From Xiashengella succiniciproducens (lineage in GTDB: Bacteria > Bacteroidota > Bacteroidia > Bacteroidales > Marinilabiliaceae), in assembly GCF_023674465.1 (NCBI RefSeq), contig NZ_CP098400.1:744001-808000 (forward strand): 64,000 nt of DNA. The letters are read 5' to 3'. The notes under the pieces were generated by a model. The model was not told the DNA's origin, searched no databases, and was given only the letters and a program-made list of their open reading frames with translations. Positions 24,161 through 33,043 of this stretch are shown here, piece by piece; position 1 is the stretch's first letter; each line of letters opens with the position of its first letter. The position numbers and the translations under genes are program-made.

Positions 24161-26155
24161 ATGAAAACTCTTGCCCAAAAACATTCCCTGGATTCTTGTA
24201 AGATATCCCACATAAGCAGGCATGTGGGTATGTTGCTACTTTTTGTAGTATCCCTTTCTGCCTGTAGTAAATGGTCCGATGAAACCAACCGGGCATTAAA
24301 GCTTGCTGGGGAAAACAGAGCAGAACTTGAGAAAGTTCTGCAACATTACAGTGAGGTTGATCCAAATTCTCAAAAACTAAAGGCTGCTGAGTTTCTTATT
24401 TCTAACATGGATGTTCACTATGGATATAAAAGCGCGAGCTGGGACCAATTCCAGCAGGAATTGGCTGATCTGTTTAGTAGAGAGGATAACTTTGAATTAC
24501 TCGAGGAGGGGATGAGTCGGTTGTATGAAAAGTATCAAATGCTTTTAAGAGATATTAGATATGAGTCGGATTTGAGGACGGTAACTGCTGATTTCCTTAT
24601 ATATAATATAGAGAAAGCTTTTGAAAGCTGGAGTGGTCCTTATGCTAATCAACTTAGTTTCGATGAGTTTTGTGAGTATTTGCTGCCCTACAGGGCAGCA
24701 AATGAGCCGATTAGTGATTGGAGAAGGGAGTTTGAGGAGAATTATATTCCCGAATTGTATGATAGGGCTGCAGTGCGGAAAGACTCTTTAAGTGCGGAGG
24801 ATCTTTGCAACCTTATAAAGTCTTATCCTTATGGAAATCTATCAATAGTAGGAGGGAGGTTGCCTGATTATAATTCATATCTGCTTTCCATACTGCGTAT
24901 GGGAAGTTGTAAACACTATTGTTCACAGGCAATCCTAGCCTCAAGATGTCTGGGAGTTCCGGTGGCTCTGGACTATACACCTCAATGGGCAACACGTAGC
25001 CTTGGTCATGAGTGGAATGTACTGATCTGTGACAGCAAGAGACCACTAAGTTTTGGAATTGGAGATGACTGCGCCCTGGGAGAGCATGTAGAAAGAATAC
25101 CCGACAGGAAGGCTCCAAAAGTATATAGACAAACCTTCTCAAAGCAAAAGGAGAGTTTGATGATGCTACGGGGAAATGAAGAGATTCCGGGATCATTGTC
25201 ATCACCCTGCATGAAGGATGTAACTGACCTCTACTATGATTGTACCAGTATTACAGTTGATTTTGATTTCAGACCCCCAGGTAAGAATAAGTTTGCTTAC
25301 CTGGCCGTTTTTGATAATAAGGAATGGATCCCAGTCGCCTGGGCCAGAGTAAAGGGCGGGAGAGCTACTTTTAGTAAGATCAATAAGGAAATAATGTATT
25401 TGCCCGGTTATTTCTCAGAAGGGCGATTTATCCCAGCTGCCGATCCTATAATGGTTGATAGTTTGGGTAATTCAATTCCGGTTAGGTTTGATGCCGTGAA
25501 TAAACAGACAGTAGTCCTGTACAGAAAATATCAAAATGCACTGGTGGAAGGGAAATGTGAGGATATGACAGGAGGCAGGTTCCAGGTAGCTAATAAGCCT
25601 GACTTCAGTGATGCTGTTGATATTGCCGTGATAGATGAACTGCCTGAATCCTGCTACCACATAATTAAGCCTGAGACAGAGGGTAGCTACAAATACTTTC
25701 GCTATCTGGCACGTTCGGGTGCGCTTGGAACAATAGCCGAACTTGAAGTATATGAGTTGGATAAAAAGCTCAGCGGAAAGATTATAGGAACAGAGCAGGA
25801 TATCCCATATTTTACAAAGGAGAAGGCCTTTGATGGTGACCCACTTACAAGTTTTAACAAGTGGGGGATGGATGAGGTATGGCTTGGATTGGAGTTTGAT
25901 AGTCCAAAGAAGATCACCAAACTTGTTTATCTGCCTGGCAATGATGACAACTGCATACGTGATGGTGAGTTGTATGAGCTATTTTACTGGGACAAGACGT
26001 GGAAGTCATTGGGACAGCAGTACGGTTCTGCTGAAACCTATAGACTGAGCTATGAGAATGTTCCGTCTGGGGCTCTTTTCCTTCTGCGCAACCATACAAA
26101 GGGTGTTGAAGAGCGAATTTTTACATATGAAAATAACAAGCAAGTATGGTGGTAG
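24161..26155 (+). CDS. Transglutaminase-like lipoprotein with C-terminal discoidin-like domain
   Basis: This 664-aa protein has a lipoprotein signal ending LSAC (Cys35). The start at 24161 leaves a long polar N-region, and ATG at residue 24 is an alternative. Residues about 230-290 hold the transglutaminase core: GSCKHYCSQAILASRCLGVPVALD (split here as Cys250 or Cys254 nucleophile) and GHEWNVL with His283. A middle beta-rich region follows, and then a C-terminal domain of F5/8 type C (discoidin) kind (KAFDGDPLTSFNKWGMDEVW, LGLEFDSPKKITKLVYL) at about residues 565-660. Bacterial transglutaminase-like proteins are mostly Cys proteases or amidases, and discoidin domains bind carbohydrate. A surface protein acting on host or dietary material is plausible but unproven. 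Confidence 0.75.
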   Translation: MKTLAQKHSLDSCKISHISRHVGMLLLFVVSLSACSKWSDETNRALKLAGENRAELEKVLQHYSEVDPNSQKLKAAEFLISNMDVHYGYKSASWDQFQQELADLFSREDNFELLEEGMSRLYEKYQMLLRDIRYESDLRTVTADFLIYNIEKAFESWSGPYANQLSFDEFCEYLLPYRAANEPISDWRREFEENYIPELYDRAAVRKDSLSAEDLCNLIKSYPYGNLSIVGGRLPDYNSYLLSILRMGSCKHYCSQAILASRCLGVPVALDYTPQWATRSLGHEWNVLICDSKRPLSFGIGDDCALGEHVERIPDRKAPKVYRQTFSKQKESLMMLRGNEEIPGSLSSPCMKDVTDLYYDCTSITVDFDFRPPGKNKFAYLAVFDNKEWIPVAWARVKGGRATFSKINKEIMYLPGYFSEGRFIPAADPIMVDSLGNSIPVRFDAVNKQTVVLYRKYQNALVEGKCEDMTGGRFQVANKPDFSDAVDIAVIDELPESCYHIIKPETEGSYKYFRYLARSGALGTIAELEVYELDKKLSGKIIGTEQDIPYFTKEKAFDGDPLTSFNKWGMDEVWLGLEFDSPKKITKLVYLPGNDDNCIRDGELYELFYWDKTWKSLGQQYGSAETYRLSYENVPSGALFLLRNHTKGVEERIFTYENNKQVWW

Positions 26156-26234
26156 ATATGAAAAGACGCAAATGCCCAGACCATTGGGCAGGTAAGAATA
26201 CAATTTACAAAGGATACACTTAGGTTACCTGGTG

Positions 26235-26618
26235 TTAACAAGTAGTAAATGCGTGATGACTTTTTATTCCTAGCCAGACAGCAAGGACACCCAGAATAAT
26301 ACTCAGAAGGATATAAAGGAGGGCAATTCTGCTATTGCCATGCTCAATTAGGGTTAGATTCTCTGCAGCAAAAGTTGAGAAAGTGGTGTAGGCACCGCAG
26401 AAACCAGTAACAAAGAGCAATCTTATGTCATTACTGTTTTGAGATGAAGAACTCAACCACCCGATAAGGACTCCAATCAGGAAGCAACCTGAAATATTCA
26501 CAAGGAAAGTGGCCAGGGGGAAGTTCCCTATGTAGTATTTTGAGGTGACGACAGAGGCTAAATATCTGAATATAGCACCAAGTGCACCACCTAAGCCTAC
26601 AAAAAAGAGCTGCTTCAT
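26235..26618 (-). CDS. crcB: Fluoride channel CrcB/FluC
   Basis: This 127-aa protein has four transmembrane segments. The family signatures are GLGGALGAIFRY near the N-terminus, PLATFLVNISGCFLIG (TM2, with the conserved Asn) and TGFCGAYTTFSTF (TM3, with the Phe residues that line the fluoride pore). FluC forms antiparallel dimers that export fluoride and protect cells from its toxicity. It is a single gene on the minus strand, 80 bp from the convergent end of the preceding lipoprotein gene. I looked for a fluoride riboswitch upstream and did not find the consensus. Confidence 0.93.
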   Translation of the reverse strand: MKQLFFVGLGGALGAIFRYLASVVTSKYYIGNFPLATFLVNISGCFLIGVLIGWLSSSSQNSNDIRLLFVTGFCGAYTTFSTFAAENLTLIEHGNSRIALLYILLSIILGVLAVWLGIKSHHAFTTC

Positions 26619-26767
26619 CCTATTAGATCACTGGTTAACACTGATGAGATGCATTTCGAGGGTATCATAAAAACGCGTCACCATTATTTACTTGCAGTGC
26701 AATATTAACGCTTCTGTGGATATAATAGCGGATTCCGAACGGCAAAATTAGGGTATTCGTCGATTAT

Positions 26768-26800
26768 TTTGGATTATTGCGATAACCTCTTGTATGTTTA
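26768..26800 (+). promoter_or_regulatory. Candidate Bacteroidota promoter for 26853
   Basis: TTTG (26768-26771) and TATGTTTA (26793-26800, one mismatch to TAnnTTTG) are 21 bp apart. This would start transcription about 45 nt before the ATG at 26853. Confidence 0.4.
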
Positions 26801-26852
26801 ACTATCAATTTGGCTGCTTAACCAATCAGTCTAACAACAAAAACGTCTAATT

Positions 26853-27311
26853 ATGAAAAGAGTATTATTAGTGTTAATGGCAGTTGCATTTGCTGCAGCT
26901 TCATACGGACAAGGCTTCGCAGGATCATGGAAGCTCAATGCTTCAAAGAGCAAACTGAATGACCAGTTCAGCATGGCTCCAAAATCACTTAAGGTTACTC
27001 AAAACGGAAATGCTTTTGAAGTAGCAAAGACTGTTGAATTTCAGGGACAATCCAATGAGACAGTTGAGAAGTACACACTTGATGGCAAGGAATGTACAAA
27101 TGCAGGCTTTATGAATTCTACAAAGAAATCAAAAGCTACTATTTCTGCAGACAAGAAAGTTGTTACTATCAAGAGTACTATTGCCACTGATAACGGAAAT
27201 ATTGAATCAGAAGAGATATTTTCTCTAAAGGATGGCGGTCTGGTATTTGAGACCAAGACCAAGTCTTCATGGGGTGATATGTCAGAAACTGGTTTCTACG
27301 AAAAGAAATAA
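26853..27311 (+). CDS. Secreted lipocalin-like protein of unknown function
   Basis: This 152-aa protein has a clear Sec signal (MKRVLLVLMAVAFAAASYGQ, cleavage after Ala/Gly-Gln near residue 20). The mature part is all beta by appearance: GSWKLNASKSKL, then alternating strands such as LKVTQNGNAFEVAKTVEF and ADKKVVTIKSTIAT, ending ETGFYEKK. GxW near the mature N-terminus and repeated strand-turn units resemble the small lipocalin-like families of Bacteroidota, but I cannot assign one. It is a single gene with its own candidate promoter and a good terminator. Lysine-rich and very regular codon use suggest high expression. Confidence 0.7.
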   Translation: MKRVLLVLMAVAFAAASYGQGFAGSWKLNASKSKLNDQFSMAPKSLKVTQNGNAFEVAKTVEFQGQSNETVEKYTLDGKECTNAGFMNSTKKSKATISADKKVVTIKSTIATDNGNIESEEIFSLKDGGLVFETKTKSSWGDMSETGFYEKK

Positions 27312-27334
27312 GCTGCTTGTTGGGAGTCAGTGTT

Positions 27335-27374
27335 GGGGCTGTCTCAGAACTAATTCTGGGGCAGCCTCTTTTTG
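27335..27374 (+). terminator. Intrinsic terminator after 26853-27311
   Basis: A 15-bp stem (27335-27349 with 27354-27368, two G-T wobbles) around loop CTAA is followed by T-rich TCTTTTTGTG. It lies 24 nt after the stop codon. Confidence 0.8.
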
Positions 27375-27476
27375 TGTTGATTTCAGGACACCACTTTGTT
27401 CACTAATGGGTTAATATGTGCCGTATAATTTTGTGGGAAGGATTGTGAATCCGGCAGGATTCACAATCACTATTTA

Positions 27477-28550
27477 TTAGTATTTGAATACAGGTCTTCC
27501 CGCGTCGTCAAAGTTGACAACCATCACACGGGCATGACGGTTTGGGTCGTAGAGGGGATCACCGACAATTTCCTCGTAATCACGGGCATGATAAATACTC
27601 AATGGAGTGATTCCGTCTTCTGCAACAGTAAAGCTGTTATGTCCGGGACCATAAATTCCTTTTTCAGCATCAGTAGCAAGTACGGGATACCTTGATTTCT
27701 TCCAAGAGTTGCGGTCAAGCAGGTCTGCGTTTTCATCTGCTTCGAGCAGACCCATGCAATAGCAGGCTCCTGTTGCACTACATGAGAAGGTAATATATAT
27801 CTTGCCAGCATACCTGATAACAGCAGGTCCTTCATTTACCCAGAATCCTACCCTTTCCCAGTCGTAATCTGGTGTAGTAAGCATAAACTGAACAGTCTTC
27901 AGCTTGTTGGGAGATTCCATCTCGGCTATATAGAGGTTGGATGCGGCAAACTGACCTCCTGTCTTCTCTGCCCATATAAAGTACCTTTTCCCATTAAGTT
28001 CGAAAGTTGTGCCGTCAAGCGAAAAGTCTGTGAATGACTTTGGATCGTCGTCGGCAGCCTGCATCATACCTAGTTCAATCCATTCATCATTTAACGGGTC
28101 CTGGCCTGTGCATTCCAGGACAAAGGGACGAAGTTTCCAAATATCATCGCGCTCACTTGAGGCAAAATAGATATACCATTTGCCGTCTATATAATGAATC
28201 TCTGGAGCCCAGATGTGGTAACTCATTGGTCCAGATTCATGTCTGAACCACACATCAAAGGTTGCTGCATTTTTTAACTCCTCGATTGTCTTAGCTCTGC
28301 GCAGTTCTATGCGGTCGTATGTGGGAACCGATCCGGTAAAATAGTAATAGCCGTCTGTGTGTTTGTATATAAATGGATCAGCCCTTTGCTCAATCAATAC
28401 TTCAGTTGGGTTCAAGGAGTATGTGTAGCTGGTAGCTTTCGACTCGGATCTCGGCTCTTCTTTGGGTCCGCAACATCCAGTAGACAAGATGCCCATACTC
28501 ACAATACTCATATAAATGACACGACTGGTAACGCGTTTAGTATTTTTCAT
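27477..28550 (-). CDS. Glycoside hydrolase family 43 lipoprotein
   Basis: This 357-aa protein has a lipoprotein signal ending STGC (Cys26). The five-bladed GH43 fold is shown by RADPFIYKHTDGYYYFTGS (catalytic base Asp58), then WAPEIHYIDGKWYIYFAS, a region with DFSLDGTTFELNGKRYFIWAE (pKa-modulating Asp), VNEGPAVI (general acid Glu) and GPGHNSFTV. GH43 enzymes are arabinofuranosidases, xylosidases and arabinanases. The motif set with GHNSF is close to exo-arabinofuranosidase-like members. It is anchored at the membrane or cell surface. It stands alone, with no SusC/SusD pair, so it is not part of a visible polysaccharide utilisation locus. Confidence 0.87.
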   Translation of the reverse strand: MKNTKRVTSRVIYMSIVSMGILSTGCCGPKEEPRSESKATSYTYSLNPTEVLIEQRADPFIYKHTDGYYYFTGSVPTYDRIELRRAKTIEELKNAATFDVWFRHESGPMSYHIWAPEIHYIDGKWYIYFASSERDDIWKLRPFVLECTGQDPLNDEWIELGMMQAADDDPKSFTDFSLDGTTFELNGKRYFIWAEKTGGQFAASNLYIAEMESPNKLKTVQFMLTTPDYDWERVGFWVNEGPAVIRYAGKIYITFSCSATGACYCMGLLEADENADLLDRNSWKKSRYPVLATDAEKGIYGPGHNSFTVAEDGITPLSIYHARDYEEIVGDPLYDPNRHARVMVVNFDDAGRPVFKY

Positions 28551-28968
28551 ATCCTTACATTATTTCCGGTTCATGATTAACGAATATAGTCAAACTTGAA
28601 AATTAATCCGAAAATTACCTGAAAATTATTCTGATATGAGGCTGGCGGCCAGCCCTCAAGGGAGTAATAATGTGAGGTGCAATTATATGCTCTACAAATT
28701 AGAGTAGGCGGCGCTTGATCCCTTCCATATACAGCGGATAGGGCTGCATAAAATGTTCTACATGCAGAAGCAGGTGGTATTATTATTTTTATTGCATTGT
28801 GTTGCGTAGCTATGGAGATAATTAGATTTCTATATGATTATGGGATAAGCATTGAGTCGGCGTTAAGCAAACTGGCTGCATTGTTTTGCAATGAGTGTTG
28901 TATTAATCTGGATTTGTTTGCAACTTTGATAAGAATGAAGCTCAAATACTTTACTTAATACTACTGAT
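28551..28968. other. 418-bp intergenic region
   Basis: This is an AT-rich gap between divergent genes. A short palindrome GGCTGGCGGCCAGCC lies near 28642. I see no convincing gene, tRNA or strong terminator. Promoters for both flanking genes must be here, but no good TTTG/TAnnTTTG pair stands out. Confidence 0.5.
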
Positions 28969-29745
28969 ATGGCAAAAAAGAAAATTACAAAGGTTGAAGA
29001 AGGAACTTCTTCTCAGGCTGAACCAAAGAAGTTTGTCCCTACCGAAGAGGCTAAGGGCAAAGCCACCCGTCTGCGAGTTATTGCAGGACTGCTGTGGTTG
29101 CTGGCACTTGGTGCTCAGGCTGGAGCAATTGCTTTATTGTTCAAGCAGCCGGTCAATATGATGTGGATTATCATACTGATTGCTGTCGATCTGGCCCTGG
29201 CTGTATCCGGTTCGATTCTGTGGAAGAAATCCAATCGTCTAGATCCTGCTTCAAAGTCCAACAAGTTCATGTTCTTTATGCAGAGCCAGCTTGGTTTGGT
29301 AGTTGCTGTAATAGCCTTTTTGCCTTTCATTATTTTCGTACTTGGCAGCAAGAATATTGATGCCAAGCAGAAAGGTATTCTTGGCGGAATTGCAGCAGTG
29401 GCTCTTGTAATAGCAGGTATCACAGGTGTTGATTTTAATCCCCCGTCAGTTGAGGAATATACCGAGCAGACAGCAAGGGTAGAAGAGCTGACCGGAAAGA
29501 ATGAAGTGTACTGGACCAAGTCCGGCTCCAAGTATCACCTGTATGATGACTGCCATTCAATCAATAGAGACGCAACAACCGAGATTTTTGCAGGCACAGT
29601 GGCCAAGGCTCGCGAATTGAAGAATATCACCGAGCTCTGCAAATTCTGTGAAAACAGGTCAGTCAAAGAAAAAGAAGCAGTTCCGGTTTCCGAACCCGAA
29701 GCTGAATCCATCCTTGAAGGAGTACTTGAGACAATTGAAGAATAA
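28969..29745 (+). CDS. Membrane protein with C-terminal Cys-containing domain, unknown function
   Basis: This 258-aa protein has a lysine-rich cytoplasmic N-terminus (residues 1-35) and then four hydrophobic segments: about 36-56, 62-82, 105-126 and 135-153. The soluble C-terminal part has VYWTKSGSKYHLYDDCHSI and ITELCKFCENR. The spaced His/Cys residues (HLYDDCH, CKFC) look like a small metal- or redox-binding module often found at the end of bacterial membrane proteins. The last 30 residues are acidic. A small lipoprotein gene follows after 22 bp, probably in the same operon. I cannot assign a function. Confidence 0.7.
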   Translation: MAKKKITKVEEGTSSQAEPKKFVPTEEAKGKATRLRVIAGLLWLLALGAQAGAIALLFKQPVNMMWIIILIAVDLALAVSGSILWKKSNRLDPASKSNKFMFFMQSQLGLVVAVIAFLPFIIFVLGSKNIDAKQKGILGGIAAVALVIAGITGVDFNPPSVEEYTEQTARVEELTGKNEVYWTKSGSKYHLYDDCHSINRDATTEIFAGTVAKARELKNITELCKFCENRSVKEKEAVPVSEPEAESILEGVLETIEE

Positions 29746-29767
29746 TAACAACCAATAGACTACAATA

Positions 29768-30256
29768 ATGCGAACCCTAACCTACTTAGCAGCAATTTTG
29801 CTACTGTGTTTTACCACAGGTTGTCGTGATCTGACAGGTAACAAGAGTCAGATTGCCTTTAAAGTCCTTCTTGAAAGACTAAATAAAATAAAAGCAGTAG
29901 AAGGTTTAGTTGTACTTGATGCTTCAAACCCTGATCATCAATTGCTTATAGAGGAAATTATAAGCAACCAGAAAGAAGCTAACCTCCCTTTAGTAAACCA
30001 GCTTTGTAAAGCCTGGATAGAGTATGCCTTAAGCACAGACGATGGCATTGAACTGAGAGTGTCGGATAGATGGAGATTCCGTGAATATCAGTTGTTGGTA
30101 TATGATAGGGAGGTTACAATAGAACGTTATAAGCCGGTATATATTCTCGAGTCAATCCCTAAGGAGGGAGTAGTTACGAAAGTGATCATCAAGGTTAACA
30201 AAATCACTGGACTGTTATCAGAATTTAGTAGCGTACATATTGAACTAGCCCAGTAG
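29768..30256 (+). CDS. Small lipoprotein of unknown function
   Basis: This 162-aa protein has a signal ending TTGC (lipobox Cys19). The mature part is mixed alpha/beta, with a helical middle (HQLLIEEIISNQKEANLPLVNQLCKAWIEYALS) and C-terminal strands (REYQLLVYDREVTIERY, VVTKVIIKVNKITG). No family motif was recognised. It lies 22 bp behind the membrane protein at 28969-29745, so the two are probably co-transcribed. Confidence 0.6.
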   Translation: MRTLTYLAAILLLCFTTGCRDLTGNKSQIAFKVLLERLNKIKAVEGLVVLDASNPDHQLLIEEIISNQKEANLPLVNQLCKAWIEYALSTDDGIELRVSDRWRFREYQLLVYDREVTIERYKPVYILESIPKEGVVTKVIIKVNKITGLLSEFSSVHIELAQ

Positions 30257-30438
30257 GCTCCTTAAACGTATTGTCTATAAACCTTAAAGAAAGTTCACAT
30301 ACCATCCGGGCTATACTTGATAGCAATATCCTTCTTTTCAAGGACTAAGGCATGGGTCAAACTTGCCATAAGTTAAGGCTACAGTAAAAGGATATTGGTA
30401 TATTTATTACTCTTGAAGGGTCGGCGTTGCATAAAATA

Positions 30439-30474
30439 AATGCCCCAGGATTGCCTGGGGCATTAATTTTTATA
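30439..30474. terminator. Bidirectional terminator between convergent genes
   Basis: AATGCCCCAGG (30439-30449) pairs with CCTGGGGCATT (30454-30464), loop ATTG. AATTTTTATA follows on the plus side and TTATTTTAT on the minus side. It closes the hydrolase gene at 30487-31386 and any transcript from 29768. Confidence 0.85.
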
Positions 30475-30486
30475 AAACGGTCAAAG

Positions 30487-31386
30487 TTATTCGCCTGCTT
30501 CTTTGAGGAAGAATTCAGCCATTTTTTTCATCGTATCATCATTGAATGTTACAGGGCCGTGTTGACCTTCAGGAACAGATATAAACTCTGTCAACAATCC
30601 TTTTTCTTTCAATGCCTCAGAGAAATATACGCTTTGGCAGTGAGGCACAACATTGTCAGCCTGTCCGTGTATAACGAGAAACTTGGGATCGTTCTCGTCA
30701 ATAAAGGTCATGGGGTTAAGAAGAGCTATCATCTCAAGGTTGTCTGCCGGATTGCCTCTGATTAGGGCAGCCTCGGGAGAGTTCCCTTCATTGGGTTTCT
30801 CGCACTCGCTCATACGGGTCATGTCGATAGGACCAAACCAATCTACTACAGCGCTGACATCACTGCTGACTTCGGTGAACTGTCCCACATTGCCTTCGAT
30901 ATCAACAGTTGTACTACCTACAGTGTATTGCCTTACGTTGTTAGTTGTACCAGCCAATGAAGCAAGATGGCCACCGGAAGAGAAGCCTGTGATACCGATG
31001 AATGATGCGTCAATCTGATACTTGTCGGCATTAGCACGTATATAGCGAATTGCAGCCTTGACGTCGTTAATTTGTGCAGGATAGGGGGCGTCACCACTTG
31101 AACGGTGGTTGATTGATATCACTGCAAAACCGCTCTCGAGCAGGGGCTTTCCAAGAGCGTTATAAGCAAATTGTTTCATATTGTTGGCAAACCATGCACT
31201 ACCATAAATAACGATTACCGCCTTATAAGAAGGTTTTTCTACATCGGGCAAATAGATATCAAGGTTGTGGCATTCCAGTTCATCACCGGCATAATTGAGG
31301 TTAAGCCATTGTCTTTCTGTGTTTTGTCCAAAGCAGCCAACAAAACTAAATACAGCAACCAATGTTGCGATAACGATTTTTTTCAT
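30487..31386 (-). CDS. Secreted alpha/beta hydrolase (esterase-like)
   Basis: This 299-aa protein has an N-terminal signal (MKKIVIATLVAVFSFVGC, possible lipobox at Cys18). The alpha/beta hydrolase fold is shown by VIVIYGSAWFANN (oxyanion strand with YGSAW in place of HGGG), GITGFSSGGH (nucleophile Ser136), LVIHGQADNVVPH (acid Asp) and GQHGPVTF (base His). This order matches the esterase/lipase and acetyl-xylan-esterase-like group acting on carbohydrate esters, but the substrate is unknown. The upstream GNAT gene is 33 bp away on the same strand and may share its transcript. Confidence 0.85.
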   Translation of the reverse strand: MKKIVIATLVAVFSFVGCFGQNTERQWLNLNYAGDELECHNLDIYLPDVEKPSYKAVIVIYGSAWFANNMKQFAYNALGKPLLESGFAVISINHRSSGDAPYPAQINDVKAAIRYIRANADKYQIDASFIGITGFSSGGHLASLAGTTNNVRQYTVGSTTVDIEGNVGQFTEVSSDVSAVVDWFGPIDMTRMSECEKPNEGNSPEAALIRGNPADNLEMIALLNPMTFIDENDPKFLVIHGQADNVVPHCQSVYFSEALKEKGLLTEFISVPEGQHGPVTFNDDTMKKMAEFFLKEAGE

Positions 31387-31419
31387 GCTTTTTTGTTATG
31401 TGTGAATTCTAAGTGTGTA

Positions 31420-31860
31420 TTACAAAATAAGGTCGCACCTATATTCAAGATTGTCAAGTTTTGCTCCTAAACTCTTATAGAATTCAATTGAGTTTGTATT
31501 CCACTCAGATACCTGCCATCTGACTTTATGGCAATTTTGGGATCTGGCAAAACTGATAACCTCGTTGATTAGTTTGGTTCCCAAGCCTAGTCCACGATAT
31601 TCTGGTTTTACATAAAGGTCATCCATGTACACTGATTTACCTGTAAAGGTGTAGTATGCAAAAAAGTAGGTGGCATAGCCTATCATATCCCCTTGTTCAT
31701 TGAAGGCTCCAAATCCGTTGATATATTCATGCTCAGCCTCCATCTTCTCAAGAGTATTGGTCATAGAGTCCAGGTGTTTCTCGTATTCAGCAAATTCAGT
31801 GAATAATGCAAGTAATGCCGGATAATCAGTTACTTGTAGTGGTCTGATTGTTAAGTTCAT
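31420..31860 (-). CDS. GNAT family N-acetyltransferase
   Basis: This 146-aa protein is a single GNAT domain. It begins MNLTIRPLQVTDYPALLALF, then has SVYMDDLYVKPEYRGLGLGTKLINEV, the acetyl-CoA pyrophosphate loop R-G-L-G-L-G, and ends with WNTNSIEFYKSLGAK. It resembles diamine or spermidine-type small-substrate acetyltransferases, but the substrate cannot be assigned. It is the first gene of a likely two-gene minus-strand unit with the secreted hydrolase. Confidence 0.87.
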   Translation of the reverse strand: MNLTIRPLQVTDYPALLALFTEFAEYEKHLDSMTNTLEKMEAEHEYINGFGAFNEQGDMIGYATYFFAYYTFTGKSVYMDDLYVKPEYRGLGLGTKLINEVISFARSQNCHKVRWQVSEWNTNSIEFYKSLGAKLDNLEYRCDLIL

Positions 31861-32003
31861 TTTATCAGTTTATCAGTGTGAATGTATTCAACATCTCCTT
31901 TTTTACCAAGTGTTTTGGCTTGCGTAAGACTATAAAGTGGCAGCAAATAAAAAAACTGATTGGATGAATGTTTGAAGAATTATTTGGGGTAGATGAAAAT
32001 AAA

Positions 32004-32036
32004 AATCTCCGGCAGGTCTTGCCGGAGATTTTGTTT
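32004..32036. terminator. Strong hairpin terminator
   Basis: AATCTCCGGCA (32004-32014) pairs exactly with TGCCGGAGATT (32020-32030), loop GGTCT, followed by TTGTTT. The A-rich left side gives T-runs on the minus strand too. It lies just downstream of the minus-strand membrane gene ending at 32048. Confidence 0.8.
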
Positions 32037-32047
32037 GGTTGGAACCT

Positions 32048-32656
32048 TTAAATAAGAGGTGTGTTATGAGGGACTATCATAAATGTAATCTTAAGCATGA
32101 TTCCAATTGAGATCAGCAAGATTACTATAAAGGATACAATGAGCTTTGCACCTTTCAGGTTGGATGATACTTTGAAAGCGTTGAACATCAATGCGACCAG
32201 CCATACTGTGAGAACCATTGTGAGGATAAGGAGCAGTACTGCAAATAGTATCTGAGCCCCTGTTATTTCAACCGGGTTTCCGGTATTTGTAGTTATCCAC
32301 AGAAGGAATTTGCCAAATGTCTCAAGTACCCCGGTGAATCCGGTGAATGAGGCAATTAGGTAAGGAGCACGTGCAAGGGCCTGAGTTCCGAAAATATCTA
32401 TGGCTCGAACCGAGGACTTTGACAGTACTAGAGCAGCAATGTAAAACAGGACAGAAACCACAAGCCAGTTGGCCAGGTTTTGCACCAGGTAAACCCAGAG
32501 TGGAAGCCCGATAGCAACCTTGACAGAAATCGGGTCGGGGAAGTGGATATGGCTGAAATAACTTACAGCCGTCGTAGCCAGCATAATTGCAAGTCCGATT
32601 AACAGTGACTTTGAACCGGCTACATACAGAAATGGGTTAAAGAGTCTTTTGATCAT
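32048..32656 (-). CDS. Yip1-like multi-pass membrane protein
   Basis: This 202-aa protein (from the ATG at 32656) has five hydrophobic segments. It begins MIKRLFNPFLYVAGSKSLLIG, typical of bacterial Yip1-domain proteins, whose function is unknown. An upstream in-frame ATG (32695) would add 13 residues lying wholly inside the preceding gene, so I prefer the inner start. It overlaps the DUF2089-like gene by 20 bp and is surely translated from the same message. Confidence 0.72.
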   Translation of the reverse strand: MIKRLFNPFLYVAGSKSLLIGLAIMLATTAVSYFSHIHFPDPISVKVAIGLPLWVYLVQNLANWLVVSVLFYIAALVLSKSSVRAIDIFGTQALARAPYLIASFTGFTGVLETFGKFLLWITTNTGNPVEITGAQILFAVLLLILTMVLTVWLVALMFNAFKVSSNLKGAKLIVSFIVILLISIGIMLKITFMIVPHNTPLI

Positions 32657-32927
32657 CACTTTGTAGTTTTTCGATTGTACTAATAAGGTCATCAAGCATA
32701 TTTCTAACAGTAGGGTAGCTAAGGCCCAGCCTGGAGGCCATAAGCTTCAGGCTACCGCTGCTTTTTACAAAATCCAGAACAAACTCCTGGTCCTTGGCAT
32801 CAAGTTTTAGAAGTACCGGCAGGTCATACTGCCCGGTAATGGTCGTATCGCAATCGCAGCATTTGAGGCTCTGGACCTGTAGGTCCGAGCCGCAACTTGG
32901 ACATAGTATAGGCAGCTTCTTTTCCAT
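32637..32927 (-). CDS. DUF2089-family zinc-ribbon/HTH protein
   Basis: This 96-aa protein has an N-terminal zinc ribbon (CPSCGSDLQVQSLKCCDC, Cys9/12 and Cys23-26). A helical part follows with LKLMASRLGLSYPTVRNMLDDLI, a helix-turn-helix of the kind seen in DUF2089 proteins and in sigma/transposase-like DNA-binding domains. The length fits DUF2089. It is the first gene of a two-gene minus-strand operon with the Yip1-like membrane protein (20-bp overlap). It probably regulates or senses something at the membrane. That function is a guess from the fold and the neighbour. Confidence 0.8.
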   Translation of the reverse strand: MEKKLPILCPSCGSDLQVQSLKCCDCDTTITGQYDLPVLLKLDAKDQEFVLDFVKSSGSLKLMASRLGLSYPTVRNMLDDLISTIEKLQSDDQKTL

Positions 32928-33043
32928 ATAACTTATGTTTGATTTGCATTAACAAAAATAATACAAAAATCAATAAAGTCAAGAAAAGATTTAAAAATAT
33001 ATACTTTAAGATGAATAAAATGAAACTATCTTGACTGGCATAG

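Noticed and set aside
26619-26760. Possible fluoride riboswitch upstream of crcB
   Set aside because: GATGG-like and CTGATGA-like fragments occur on the minus strand, but their order and spacing do not form the known pseudoknot consensus.
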